12,038 nucleotides of DNA from the NCBI GenBank assembly GCA_937863915.1, contig CALMID010000234.1, positions 1 through 12,038 of the forward strand, written 5' to 3'. This document shows positions 1-8,002 of this stretch, in pieces. Position 1 is the stretch's first letter, and each line of letters begins with the position of its first letter. A model generated the notes under the pieces. That model saw nothing but the letters and a program-made list of their open reading frames with translations, searched no databases and was not told the DNA's origin. The position numbers and the translations under genes are program-made. The DNA is from an uncultured Pseudomonas sp. Its GTDB lineage: Bacteria > Pseudomonadota > Gammaproteobacteria > Pseudomonadales > Pseudomonadaceae.

Positions 1-953
1 ATCGACTTGTCGTCCGCCACCCCGGTACCGACCGCGTTGGCCAGCACCACGTTGCCGCTGCGATAGGCCGCCAGCAGGCCGGGCACGCCGAGCATGGAGT
101 CCGGATTGAAGGCCAGCGGGTCGAGGAAGGCGTCGTCCAGGCGGCGGTAGATCACATCCACCTGCTGCGGGCCGGCGGTGGTACGCATGAATACCTTCTC
201 GTCGCGGACGAACAGGTCGGCGCCCTCCACCAGCTCCACGCCCATCTCGCGGGCGAGGAAGGCATGCTCGAAGTAGGCGCTGTTGAAGTGCCCGGGCGTC
301 AGCACCACCACGCTCGGGTCATCCACCGGGCTGGAGCTTTTCAGGGTCGACAGCAGCAGGCTCGGGTAGTGGTCGATCGGCGCAATGCGCTGGGCGGCGA
401 ACAGCTCGGGGAACAGGCGCATCATCATCTTGCGGTCTTCGAGCATGTAGCTGACGCCGCTGGGGGTGCGCAGGTTGTCTTCCAGCACGTAGTAGCTGCC
501 GTCGCCGTCGCGCACCAGATCGACCCCGGCGATGTGCGCGTAGAGGTTGCGGTGCAGGTCCAGGCCCTGCATCGCCATCTGGTAGCCCTCGTTGGCCAGC
601 ACCTGCTCGGCCGGGATGATGCCGGCCTTGATGATGCGCTGGCCGTGGTAGAGGTCGGCGAGAAACAGGTTCAGCGCCTTGACCCGCTGAATGCAGCCGC
701 GCTCGACTACGCGCCACTCGCTGGCCGGGATGCTGCGCGGGATGGTGTCGAAGGGAATCAGGCGCTCGGTGCCCTGATCATCCCCGTACACGGTGAAGGT
801 GATGCCGGCGCGGTGGAACAGCAGGTCGGCCTCACGGCGGCGCTGGGCCAGTTGCTCGGGCGGGGTATTCGCCAACCAGCGGGCGAATTCGCGGTAGTGC
901 GGGCGGACAGCGCCACTCGCGTCGTACATCTCGTCATAGAGAATCCGGGCCAT
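1..953 (-). CDS. Circularly permuted ATP-grasp protein (DUF404/DUF407 type), 3' end cut off
   Basis: The frame is open from the ATG at 953 to the left edge and gives 317 residues, so the C-terminal part is missing. The start is supported by AAGGAG six bases upstream and by the N-terminus (YDEMY at 6-10, then VRPHY at 16-20), which is typical of this family. Further recognisable stretches are LEDNLRTPSG at 157-166, LEDRK at 171-175 and LTPGHFNSAYFEH at 218-230. Family knowledge: these proteins are predicted ATP-dependent carboxylate-amine ligases. They are usually encoded beside an alpha-E (DUF403) protein and a transglutaminase-like protein, probably as a peptide-modifying or peptide-making set. 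Those partners would lie beyond the left edge. The true substrate is unknown to me. The gene is expressed divergently from the calcium exchanger, and a sigma-54 promoter lies just upstream. Family assignment is firm, role is not. Confidence 0.9.
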   Translation of the reverse strand, partial: MARILYDEMYDASGAVRPHYREFARWLANTPPEQLAQRRREADLLFHRAGITFTVYGDDQGTERLIPFDTIPRSIPASEWRVVERGCIQRVKALNLFLADLYHGQRIIKAGIIPAEQVLANEGYQMAMQGLDLHRNLYAHIAGVDLVRDGDGSYYVLEDNLRTPSGVSYMLEDRKMMMRLFPELFAAQRIAPIDHYPSLLLSTLKSSSPVDDPSVVVLTPGHFNSAYFEHAFLAREMGVELVEGADLFVRDEKVFMRTTAGPQQVDVIYRRLDDAFLDPLAFNPDSMLGVPGLLAAYRSGNVVLANAVGTGVADDKS

Positions 954-988
954 GCCGTACTCCTTCTCGCTGCAGGCGAAGAAGACAT

Positions 989-1004
989 CGCAAGGCCCGT
1001 GCCA
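989..1004 (-). promoter_or_regulatory. Sigma-54 (-24/-12) promoter of the ATP-grasp gene
   Basis: Read on the minus strand, 1004 to 989 is TGGCACGGGCCTTGCG. This matches the RpoN consensus TGGCACG-N4-TTGC at every fixed position, with GG and GC ten bases apart. Transcription would begin near 978, leaving a leader of about 25 bases that contains the AAGGAG site. Such promoters need an enhancer-binding activator. A TGCACCA sequence at 1055-1061, about 80 bases upstream of the predicted transcription start, resembles one half of an NtrC site, but I see no good second half, so NtrC control is only a guess. The rest of the 954-1232 spacer shows no sigma-70 promoter for the plus-strand genes that I would defend. 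Confidence 0.75.
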
Positions 1005-1232
1005 GTTAAATTTCCTTTCTAAATCAGCACTTTTGAAAATCACCACAAAAAACATGCACCATAAGAAGGCGCGCCTCAGTGGGATTTTACTGCCGCAGAA
1101 CCAAAGCGAGGCAGCGCCGCCGCGGATTGTCTGGCTCGCGCCTGCGCGGCTTGATTACACTGTCTTCACGCGAGTGTTTAACCAATTGTGTCTGCTCGCC
1201 GCCACCTCACTGCCCGAAGGGAGTTCCACGGC

Positions 1233-2306
1233 ATGCTCAACTGGTTGCTGCTCTGCGTACCCGTCACCCTGGTTCTGGAGTACCTGGCGCCCCAGCAGCA
1301 TCTGGCGATCTTCATCGCCGCCGCCATCGCCATCATTCCGCTGGCCGGCTGGCTGGGCAAAGCCACCGAACAACTGGCCGAACGCAGCGGCGAAGGCGTC
1401 GGCGGCCTGCTCAATGCCACCTTCGGCAACGCCACCGAGCTGATCATCGCCATCGCCGCCCTGCGCGCCGGCCTGCATGACGTGGTCAAGGCCTCGCTGG
1501 CCGGCTCGATCATCGGCAACATCCTGCTGGTGCTGGGCGCCTCCATGCTCTGCGGCGGCCTGCGCTTCAGGGAGCAGCATTTCAATTCCGATGGTGCACG
1601 GGCCGAAGCCAGCCTTTTGACCCTGGCCGCCATCGCCCTGGTGCTGCCGGCGGTGTACATGATGCGCGCCGAAGAGGCGCCGGCCCTGCTGGGCAAGGTG
1701 CAGCACCTGAGCAATGCAATTTCCGTGGTGTTGCTGCTGGTCTACGGCCTGTTCCTGTATTACTCGCTGGTGACCCACAAGGCCCTGTTCGCCGGCAATC
1801 GCCAGGATGACAGCGAGGCCGTGGACCTCTGGCCGATGGGCAAGGCCATCGCGATTCTGGCCGTGGCCACCGGCCTGATCGCCTGGGTCAGTGAAATCCT
1901 GGTCGGGGCCATCGAGCCCAGCGCCAAGGCCTTTGGCCTCTCCAACCTGTTCATAGGTGTGTTCGTGGTGGCCATTCTCGGCAACGCCGCCGAGCATGCC
2001 TCGGCCATTACCGCCGCGATGAAGAACCGCATGGACCTGGCGCTGTCGATTTCCATCGGCTCCAGCCTGCAGGTGGCGCTGTTCGTGGCACCGGTGCTGG
2101 TGCTGAGCAGCCTGTTCATCGGCCCGGATGCCATGAACCTGGCCTTCACCTCCGGCCTGACCCTGACCATGCTGCTGTCGGTGCTGATCACCGGACAGAT
2201 CGCCGGCGATGGCCGCTCCGACTGGCTCAAGGGCGTGCAACTGCTGGCCGTGTACCTGGTCTTCGCCCTGGCCTTCTTCTTCATTCCCGCCATCCCGCTT
2301 CCCTGA
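1233..2306 (+). CDS. cax: Calcium/proton exchanger (CaCA/CAX family)
   Basis: This 357-residue inner-membrane protein is made of two homologous halves of hydrophobic helices. The signature alpha-repeats are seen as [10 protein letters not shown] (64-73) in the first half and [10 protein letters not shown] (249-258) in the second. The glutamates E69 and E254 are the expected cation-coordinating residues. An acidic stretch around 191-197 (QDDSEAV) separates the halves, as is usual. Family members exchange cytoplasmic Ca2+ (sometimes Na+ or Mn2+) for protons. I chose the ATG at 1233 because GAAGGGAG lies about ten bases upstream and the protein then begins directly with a membrane helix. An in-frame GTG at 1188 would add 15 mostly polar residues and has no good ribosome-binding site. 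The SulP gene follows after 15 bp, so the two are probably one transcript. The family is clear, but the ion preference cannot be read from the sequence. Confidence 0.9.
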   Translation: MLNWLLLCVPVTLVLEYLAPQQHLAIFIAAAIAIIPLAGWLGKATEQLAERSGEGVGGLLNATFGNATELIIAIAALRAGLHDVVKASLAGSIIGNILLVLGASMLCGGLRFREQHFNSDGARAEASLLTLAAIALVLPAVYMMRAEEAPALLGKVQHLSNAISVVLLLVYGLFLYYSLVTHKALFAGNRQDDSEAVDLWPMGKAIAILAVATGLIAWVSEILVGAIEPSAKAFGLSNLFIGVFVVAILGNAAEHASAITAAMKNRMDLALSISIGSSLQVALFVAPVLVLSSLFIGPDAMNLAFTSGLTLTMLLSVLITGQIAGDGRSDWLKGVQLLAVYLVFALAFFFIPAIPLP

Positions 2307-2321
2307 TTGCAGAGCGCCCCC

Positions 2322-4073
2322 ATGAGCACCGAATCCCCCAAGCCGCAAAACGCCGCGCTGCCCATCGTCAGTGCGCCCAGTGGCTGGCTGCGCTGGCTGC
2401 CGGGCCTGCTGATGCTGAAGAACTACCAACTGGCCTGGCTGCCCAAGGACATCGCCGCCGGACTGGTACTGACCACCATGCTGGTGCCAGTGGGCATCGC
2501 TTATGCCGAGGCCTCCGGCGTGCCGGGCATCTACGGCCTGTACGCGACCATCGTGCCGCTGCTGGCTTATGCCCTGTTCGGGCCCAGTCGCATCCTCGTG
2601 CTGGGCCCCGATTCGGCACTGGCGGCGCTGATTCTTGCTGTGGTGTTGCCGCTGTCCGGCGGTGATGCCATGCGCGCGGTGATCCTCGCCAGCATGATGG
2701 CCGTGGTGGCCGGCCTGACCTGCATCGTCGCCGGGCTGCTGCGCCTGGGCTTCATCACCGAACTGCTGTCCAAGCCGATCCGCTACGGCTACATGAACGG
2801 CATCGCCCTGACCGTGCTGATCAGCCAGACGCCCAAACTGTTCGGCATCTCGGTGGATGGCGACGGCCCGGGCCGCGAAGTCTGGCTGCTGGCGCAGGCG
2901 CTCTGGGCGGGTGAAGGCAATGGCTACAGCTTTGCCGTGGGTGGCGGCACCCTGGCGCTGATCCTCGCGCTCAAGCGCTTCCAGCAGTTGCCGAGCATTC
3001 TGATCGCCGTGGTGCTGGCCACCGTCGCGGTCGGCCTGTTCGACCTCGACAGCCAGGGCGTCAAGGTGCTCGGTCAGTTGCCCCAGGGCCTGCCCAGTTT
3101 TGCCCTGCCCTGGCTCAGCGGCGTCGACCTGGCCGCCGTGGCGCTCGGTGGCGTGGCGGCGGCGCTGGTGGCGTTTGCCGATACCAGCGTGCTGTCGCGC
3201 ACCTATGCCGCGCGCACGCGCAGCTATGTCGACCCCAACCAGGAGATGATCGGCCTGGGCGCGGCCAACCTGATCGGCGGGCTGTTCCAGGGTTTCCCGA
3301 TCAGCAGCAGTTCGTCACGCACCCCGGTGGCCGAAGCGGCCGGCTCGCAGCCCCAGATCACGGGCGTGGTCGGCGCCGTGGCCGTGGCCATCCTGCTGCT
3401 GGTGGCGCCCAACCTGATGGAGTTTTTGCCCAACAGCGCCCTGGCCGCCGTGGTGATCGCCGCCGCCATCGGCCTGTTCGAATTTGCCGACCTCAAGCGC
3501 ATCTACAAGGTGCAGCAGTGGGAGTTCTGGCTGTCGATGACCTGCTTTGCCGGTGTGGTCGTCTTCGGCGCCATCCCCGGCATCTGCATCGCCGTGGTGC
3601 TGGCGGTGATCGAATTCCTCTGGGACGGCTGGCGCCCCTACTCCGCCGTGCTCGGCCGGGTCGACGGCATTCGCGGTTTCCACGATATCGAGCGCCACCC
3701 CAATGCCCGCCGCATCCCCGGCCTGGTGTTGTTCCGCTGGGACGCGCCGCTGTTCTTCGCCAATGCCGAATGGTTCCAGCAACGCGTACTGCAGGCCCTG
3801 GCCGAATCGCCCACGCCGGTGCGGCGCCTGGTGGTGGCCGCCGAACCCGTGACCAGCATCGACATCACCTCGGCCGACATGCTGGCCGAACTGGGCCAGA
3901 TCCTCAGCAACGCCGGCATCGATTTCCACTTCGCCGAGGTCAAGGGCCCGGTGAAGGACAAGCTGCGCCGCTTCGGCCTGATCACCCCGGAGGAGGAACG
4001 GCGCATCCAGCCCACGGTAGGTGCAGCCGTGGATGCCTACCTGGCCGACTATCAGGTCGACTGGTCGCGATAG
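2322..4073 (+). CDS. SulP-family inorganic anion transporter with STAS domain
   Basis: The 583-residue protein has the SulP (SLC26) architecture. A membrane domain spans roughly residues 40-435 and is followed by a cytoplasmic STAS domain at about 450-575. Diagnostic stretches are VPVGIAYAEASGVPGIYGLY (55-74), the SulP signature region GLGAANLIGG...PISSSSSRTPVAEAAG (311-341), and the STAS phosphorylation-loop-like SIDITSADML (512-521). The TM3 half-helix reads LGPDSALAAL (94-103) where many members have GPxAxxSL. This is a subfamily trait and I cannot turn it into a substrate. Family substrates include sulfate, bicarbonate, chloride and dicarboxylates. I chose the ATG at 2322 over an in-frame TTG at 2307, which follows the preceding stop directly. 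Neither has a strong Shine-Dalgarno sequence, which fits translational coupling to the exchanger. A short GC-rich dyad (4093-4098 with 4118-4123) lies after the stop but lacks a T-run. Confidence 0.9.
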   Translation: MSTESPKPQNAALPIVSAPSGWLRWLPGLLMLKNYQLAWLPKDIAAGLVLTTMLVPVGIAYAEASGVPGIYGLYATIVPLLAYALFGPSRILVLGPDSALAALILAVVLPLSGGDAMRAVILASMMAVVAGLTCIVAGLLRLGFITELLSKPIRYGYMNGIALTVLISQTPKLFGISVDGDGPGREVWLLAQALWAGEGNGYSFAVGGGTLALILALKRFQQLPSILIAVVLATVAVGLFDLDSQGVKVLGQLPQGLPSFALPWLSGVDLAAVALGGVAAALVAFADTSVLSRTYAARTRSYVDPNQEMIGLGAANLIGGLFQGFPISSSSSRTPVAEAAGSQPQITGVVGAVAVAILLLVAPNLMEFLPNSALAAVVIAAAIGLFEFADLKRIYKVQQWEFWLSMTCFAGVVVFGAIPGICIAVVLAVIEFLWDGWRPYSAVLGRVDGIRGFHDIERHPNARRIPGLVLFRWDAPLFFANAEWFQQRVLQALAESPTPVRRLVVAAEPVTSIDITSADMLAELGQILSNAGIDFHFAEVKGPVKDKLRRFGLITPEEERRIQPTVGAAVDAYLADYQVDWSR

Positions 4074-4147
4074 CCGGCAGGGAACCAGGAGCCGCGCGCA
4101 TCGACCATAGGTTTTGGCGCGCGAGCTGCATGTCATTCTGAAAAATT

Positions 4148-4167
4148 GAAGGCTATGCTCAGCCTTC
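4148..4167 (+). promoter_or_regulatory. Perfect 7-bp dyad upstream of the LysR gene
   Basis: GAAGGCT (4148-4154), a six-base spacer, and AGCCTTC (4161-4167) form a perfect inverted repeat 43 bp before the LysR start codon. The flanks are AT-rich: AAAAATT sits before it and TTCATT after it. It could be a weak terminator for the exchanger/SulP transcript, because the flanking A and T runs would suit either strand. It could also be an operator for autoregulation of the LysR gene. The sequence alone does not decide between these. Confidence 0.4.
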
Positions 4168-4209
4168 TTCATTGGAATGGCATGGACGCCTCAGCTAAGG
4201 ACATCAGTC

Positions 4210-5121
4210 ATGATGACCCTGCGTCAGATCCGTCACTTCATCGCGGTGGCGGAAACCGGCTCCATCTCGGCCGCCGCCCAGGCGGTATACATTTCCCAGT
4301 CCACGCTGACCCAGGCGATTCAGCAGCTGGAGGAAGAGATCGGCGTCGCCCTGTTCAACCGTCACGCCAAGGGCATGAGCCTGACCCACCAGGGCCATCA
4401 GTTCCTGCGTCAGGCCCACCTGATCCTCGCCACCGTCGACAACGCCAAGCGCAGCCTGCAGCAGAGCACCGACCAGGTGGCCGGGCACCTCACCATCGGC
4501 GTGACCAGCCTGGTGGCCGGTTACTACCTGGCCGATCTGATCACCCGCTTCCAGCGCGCCTATCCCAATGTGCAGACCCGCGTGGTCGAGGATGAGCGCA
4601 GCTATATCGAGCACCTGCTGGTGGCCGGCGAAATCGATGTCGGCGTGCTGATCCTGTCCAACCTGGAAGACCGCCACGCCCTGCAGACCGAAGTACTGAC
4701 CCACTCGCCGCACCGGCTCTGGCTGCCGCCGCAGCACCCGCTGCTGGAGCGCGACAGCATCAGCCTGGCCGATGTGGCCAGCCAGCCGCTGATTCAGCTG
4801 AACGCCGACGAAATGGGCCTGCACACCCAGCGCATCTGGTCGCGCGCCGGCCTCAGCCCGCAGGTCAGCCTGCGCACCGCCTCGGTGGAGGCCGTGCGCA
4901 GCCTGGTGGCGGCCGGCCTTGGCCTGTCGATCCAGCCGGACATGACCTACCGCCCCTGGTCGCTGGAAGGCGACATCATCGAAGCCCGACCGCTGGCCGA
5001 CCTCAGCGCCACCCTGGATGTCGGTCTGGCCTGGCGCCGTGGCGCCGCGCGACCGGCGCTGGTCGATCCCTTCCTGTCGATCGCCCGCGAACAACCGCAT
5101 TCGCGCAAGGTATCGATTTAA
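4210..5121 (+). CDS. LysR-family transcriptional regulator
   Basis: The protein has 303 residues, the normal LysR length. The N-terminal winged helix-turn-helix covers about residues 3-60 and has the classic pattern: LRQIRHFIAVAETGSISAAA at 4-23, SQSTLTQAIQQLEEEIG at 29-45, then LFNRH at 48-52. A linker helix follows, and from about 91 to 295 there is a periplasmic-binding-protein-like effector domain. The ATG at 4210 is preceded by AAGGA with an eight-base spacing. An upstream in-frame ATG at 4177 would add residues that do not belong to the family fold. It lies on the same strand as, and 111 bp before, the dehydrogenase. This is less usual than the divergent layout of most LysR genes and their targets. 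I infer that it controls the adjacent amine uptake and oxidation genes. The effector could be an amine or its aldehyde or acid product. Confidence 0.9.
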   Translation: MMTLRQIRHFIAVAETGSISAAAQAVYISQSTLTQAIQQLEEEIGVALFNRHAKGMSLTHQGHQFLRQAHLILATVDNAKRSLQQSTDQVAGHLTIGVTSLVAGYYLADLITRFQRAYPNVQTRVVEDERSYIEHLLVAGEIDVGVLILSNLEDRHALQTEVLTHSPHRLWLPPQHPLLERDSISLADVASQPLIQLNADEMGLHTQRIWSRAGLSPQVSLRTASVEAVRSLVAAGLGLSIQPDMTYRPWSLEGDIIEARPLADLSATLDVGLAWRRGAARPALVDPFLSIAREQPHSRKVSI

Positions 5122-5148
5122 CCGAACGCTGCTTTCATAAATTAGAAA

Positions 5149-5193
5149 TTGTCGCGCGCCAACTCGGACTCTAGTCTCGGGATCGACTGATCC
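5149..5193 (+). promoter_or_regulatory. Possible promoter/operator of the dehydrogenase-transporter operon
   Basis: The 111-bp gap after the LysR gene starts AT-rich (5135-5150). It holds a weak sigma-70-like pair: TTGTCG at 5149-5154 and TAGTCT at 5172-5177, with 17 bases between. Two short perfect dyads overlap or follow the -10: GACT-CT-AGTC at 5167-5176 and GGATC-GACT-GATCC at 5180-5193. The dyads are where a regulator such as the adjacent LysR protein could bind. The promoter match is poor (four and three of six positions), so this is tentative. Confidence 0.3.
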
Positions 5194-5232
5194 TCAGCCA
5201 TCTGAAACGGCGCGCTGGCCAGGAGCCAGAGC

Positions 5233-6735
5233 ATGTCCCAGGACACAAACGTCAATAAAAGAACCAAGAAGATGACGAACGCCACCGCCCCCGTGCTCCA
5301 TTCGGCATTGCTGATCGACGGCCAACTGGTCGCCGGCCAGGGCGCGCGTGAAACCATCCTCAACCCGGCCACCGGGGAAACCCTGTGTGAAATCGCCGAG
5401 GCATCGCTCGAGCAGCTGGAGCAGGCCATCGCCGCCGCCCGCAGCGCCTTTGCCGGCTGGTCGCGTACCACCCCGGCACAACGCTCACTGGTTCTGCTGC
5501 AGATTGCCGATGCCATCGAGCAACGCAGTGCCGAGCTGGCCACGCTGGAAGCGCTGAACTGCGGCAAGCCGCAACACCTGGCGCGCAATGACGATATTCC
5601 TGCCGCCGTCGACGTGTTCCGCTTCTTCGCCGGCGCCGTGCGCTGTCAGCAGGGCCAGCTGTCCGGCGAGTACCTGCCCGGCCATACCAGCCTGGTGCGC
5701 CGCGACCCGCTGGGCGTGGTGGCCTCCATCGCGCCGTGGAACTACCCCTTGATGATGGCGGCCTGGAAGATCGCGCCGGCGATCGCCGCCGGCAACACCC
5801 TGGTATTCAAGCCTTCCGAGCACACGCCACTGAGCATCCTGGCCCTGGCCCCGGTGCTGGCCGAGCTGCTGCCGCGCGGCGTGCTGAACATCATCTGTGG
5901 CGCCGGCGAGACGGTCGGCAGCCCGCTGGTCAGCCATCCGCAGGTGCGCATGGTGTCGCTGACCGGCGACATCGTCACCGGGCAGAAAATCCTCCAGGCG
6001 GCGGCACGCACCCTCAAGCGCACACACCTGGAGCTGGGCGGCAAGGCGCCGCTGATCGTCTGCAATGACGCCGACCTCGCCGCCGTGATTCAGGGCGTGC
6101 GCAGCTACGGCTACTACAACGCCGGACAGGACTGCACCGCCGCCTGCCGTATCTATGCCCAGGCCGGCATCCACGACCGTCTGGTGGCCGAGCTGGGTGA
6201 CGCCGTGGCAAGCCTGCGCTTTGCCCGCAAGAAGGACAGCGACAACGAGATAGGCCCGCTGATCAGCGCCCGCCAGCGCGACCGCGTGGCCAGCTTCGTC
6301 GAGCGCGCCCTGGGCCAGCCGCATATCGAGCGCGTCACCGGCGCCGCCGTGCACTCCGGCCCCGGTTTCTATTACCAGCCGACCCTGCTGGCCGGCTGCC
6401 GGCAGAACGACGAGATCGTCCAGCGCGAAGTGTTTGGCCCGGTGGTCTCGGTGACCCGTTTCGACGACCTGAGTCAGGCAGTGGACTGGGCCAACGACAG
6501 CGAATACGGCCTGGCCAGCTCCGTGTGGACGCAGAACCTGGACAAGGCCATGCAGATCGCCAATCGCCTGCAGTACGGCTGCACCTGGATCAACACCCAT
6601 TTCACCCTGGTCAGCGAAATGCCCCACGGCGGCCTCAAGCGCTCCGGCTACGGCAAGGACCTGTCCAGCGACTCCCTGCAGGACTACAGCGTGGTGCGCC
6701 ACATCATGGCCCGCCATGGCACGGAGCTGAGCTAA
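5233..6735 (+). CDS. Gamma-aminobutyraldehyde dehydrogenase-type aldehyde dehydrogenase (paralogue 1, intact)
   Basis: This 500-residue NAD(P)-dependent aldehyde dehydrogenase has every key element. PWN is at 168-170 and the cofactor-binding lysine K193 sits in KPSE. The LTGDIVTG turn is at 243-250, the general base E267 in LELGGKAP, the catalytic C301 in GQDCTAAC, and E399 in EVFGP. The stretches FRFFAGAVRC and NTHFTLVSEMPHGG are those of E. coli PatD, which oxidises 4-aminobutanal to gamma-aminobutyrate. I infer that this enzyme acts on the same or a related omega-aminoaldehyde in polyamine breakdown. The ATG at 5233 has AGGAG seven bases upstream. However, the first 13 residues are lysine-rich, AT-rich and use AGA, so the ATG at 5272 is possible; even that start leaves extra residues compared with PatD. 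The AGGAG lies in the loop of a small hairpin (CTGGC 5215-5219, GCCAG 5225-5229), which might tune translation. The gene is followed 114 bp later by ydcS. Confidence 0.9.
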   Translation: MSQDTNVNKRTKKMTNATAPVLHSALLIDGQLVAGQGARETILNPATGETLCEIAEASLEQLEQAIAAARSAFAGWSRTTPAQRSLVLLQIADAIEQRSAELATLEALNCGKPQHLARNDDIPAAVDVFRFFAGAVRCQQGQLSGEYLPGHTSLVRRDPLGVVASIAPWNYPLMMAAWKIAPAIAAGNTLVFKPSEHTPLSILALAPVLAELLPRGVLNIICGAGETVGSPLVSHPQVRMVSLTGDIVTGQKILQAAARTLKRTHLELGGKAPLIVCNDADLAAVIQGVRSYGYYNAGQDCTAACRIYAQAGIHDRLVAELGDAVASLRFARKKDSDNEIGPLISARQRDRVASFVERALGQPHIERVTGAAVHSGPGFYYQPTLLAGCRQNDEIVQREVFGPVVSVTRFDDLSQAVDWANDSEYGLASSVWTQNLDKAMQIANRLQYGCTWINTHFTLVSEMPHGGLKRSGYGKDLSSDSLQDYSVVRHIMARHGTELS

Positions 6736-6754
6736 ACCCATAACAACAACACCC

Positions 6755-6780
6755 GAGCCACCGCTGGTGGCGCCAGGCTC
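6755..6780 (+). terminator. Stem-loop between dehydrogenase 1 and ydcS
   Basis: GCCACC (6757-6762) and GGTGGC (6766-6771) form a perfect six-base stem with a three-base loop. Alternatively, GAGCC (6755-6759) can pair with GGCTC (6776-6780). There is no T-run after either, so this is not a convincing intrinsic terminator. It may be a weak attenuator or an RNA-processing site in a continuous transcript. I see no clear promoter for ydcS in the 114-bp gap. Confidence 0.3.
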
Positions 6781-6849
6781 AACTAGTCTGAACTGCCAGC
6801 AAGACATGTACTGCCCTGACCACAACGATGCCAAGAAGAGGGAATACCG

Positions 6850-8001
6850 ATGTCCAAGCGCACCACCGCGCTGCTTAGCGCACTGACCACCGCCATCCTC
6901 GCCAGTACCGCCGCGCAGGCCGCCGAACCACTCAAGGCCCTCGGCCAGAATGAAGGCCAGCTGGATATCATCGCCTGGCCGGGCTACATCGAGCGCGGCG
7001 AGACCGACAAGAACTACGACTGGGTCACCGAGTTCGAGAAGCAGACCAGCTGCAAGGTCAACGTCAAGACCGCCGCCACCTCCGACGAGATGGTCAGCCT
7101 GATGGCCAAGGGTGGTTACGACCTGGTCACCGCCTCCGGCGACGCCTCCCTGCGCCTGATCTACGGCAAGCGCGTCCAGCCGATCAACATCGACCTCATT
7201 CCCAACTGGAAGAATGTCGATCCGCGCCTGCAGAACGCGCCCTGGCATGTGGTCAACAAGCAGCACTTCGGCACGCCCTACCAGTGGGGCCCGAACGTCC
7301 TGATGTACAACACCAATGTGTTCAAGGAAGCCCCGACCAGCTGGAAAGTGGTGTTCGAGGAGCAGACCCTGGCCGACGGCAAGAGCAACAAGGGCCGCGT
7401 GCAGGCCTATGACGGCCCGATCTACATCGCCGACGCCGCGCTGTACCTCAAGGCCACCCAGCCGGCCCTGGGCATCACCGACCCCTACCTGCTCAATGAA
7501 GAACAGTACGCCGCAGCCCTTGAGCTGCTGCGTGCGCAGAACAAGCTGGCCCACCGCTACTGGCACGACGTGACCGTGCAGATGAACGACTTCAAAAACG
7601 AAGGCGTGGTCGCTTCCAGCGCCTGGAAATATCAGGTCAACGCCCTGCAGGCGGAAAAGCAACCGATTGGCTCCACCGTGCCTAGCGAAGGCGCCACTGG
7701 CTGGGCCGACACCACCATGCTGCATGCCGAGGCCAAGCACCCCAACTGCGCCTATGCCTGGATGAACTGGTCGCTGGAGCCCAAGGTGCAGGGCGACCTG
7801 GCGGCCTGGTTCGGCTCCAACCCGGCGGTGCCGGCGGCGTGCAAGGGCAATGCCCTGCTGACCGACGAAGGCTGCAAGACCAACGGTTTCGACAACTTCG
7901 AGCAGGTGGCCTTCTGGAAGACCCCGCAGGCCGAGGGTGGCAAGTACGTGCCCTATAGCCGCTGGACTCAGGACTACATCGCCATCATGGGCGGCCGCTG
8001 A
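6850..8001 (+). CDS. ydcS: Polyamine-type ABC transporter periplasmic binding protein YdcS
   Basis: The 383-residue precursor begins with a Sec signal peptide: positively charged SKR, a hydrophobic stretch, and AQA at 22-24 just before the predicted cleavage site. The mature protein follows E. coli YdcS closely in long stretches. Examples are LDIIAWPGYIERG (38-50), AATSDEMVSLMAKGGYDLVT, KSNKGRVQAYDGPIYIADAA and the extreme C-terminus YSRWTQDYIAIMGGR. It belongs to the spermidine/putrescine-binding PotD/PotF class and would deliver an amine to the YdcU/YdcV permease. E. coli YdcS has also been linked to polyhydroxybutyrate synthesis and DNA uptake; nothing here tests that. The start has AGAGGGA a few bases upstream. 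A 309-bp structured gap separates it from the ATPase gene, which is unusually long for an ABC operon. This may let the binding protein be made in excess. Confidence 0.93.
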   Translation: MSKRTTALLSALTTAILASTAAQAAEPLKALGQNEGQLDIIAWPGYIERGETDKNYDWVTEFEKQTSCKVNVKTAATSDEMVSLMAKGGYDLVTASGDASLRLIYGKRVQPINIDLIPNWKNVDPRLQNAPWHVVNKQHFGTPYQWGPNVLMYNTNVFKEAPTSWKVVFEEQTLADGKSNKGRVQAYDGPIYIADAALYLKATQPALGITDPYLLNEEQYAAALELLRAQNKLAHRYWHDVTVQMNDFKNEGVVASSAWKYQVNALQAEKQPIGSTVPSEGATGWADTTMLHAEAKHPNCAYAWMNWSLEPKVQGDLAAWFGSNPAVPAACKGNALLTDEGCKTNGFDNFEQVAFWKTPQAEGGKYVPYSRWTQDYIAIMGGR

Positions 8002-8002
8002 T

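Noticed and set aside
264..1022. A 252-codon plus-strand frame opposite the ATP-grasp gene
   Set aside because: The minus-strand frame gives a conserved family protein with ribosome-binding site and promoter. The plus frame is repetitive A/V/H/Q sequence.
1155..2429. A 424-codon minus-strand frame over the calcium exchanger
   Set aside because: It is low-complexity, Q/H/G-rich and opposite a gene with firm family motifs. It is a composition shadow.
6736..6849. A sigma-54 promoter before ydcS, from the TGGCGC at 6768
   Set aside because: No TTGC follows at the required spacing, so it does not meet the -24/-12 pattern.
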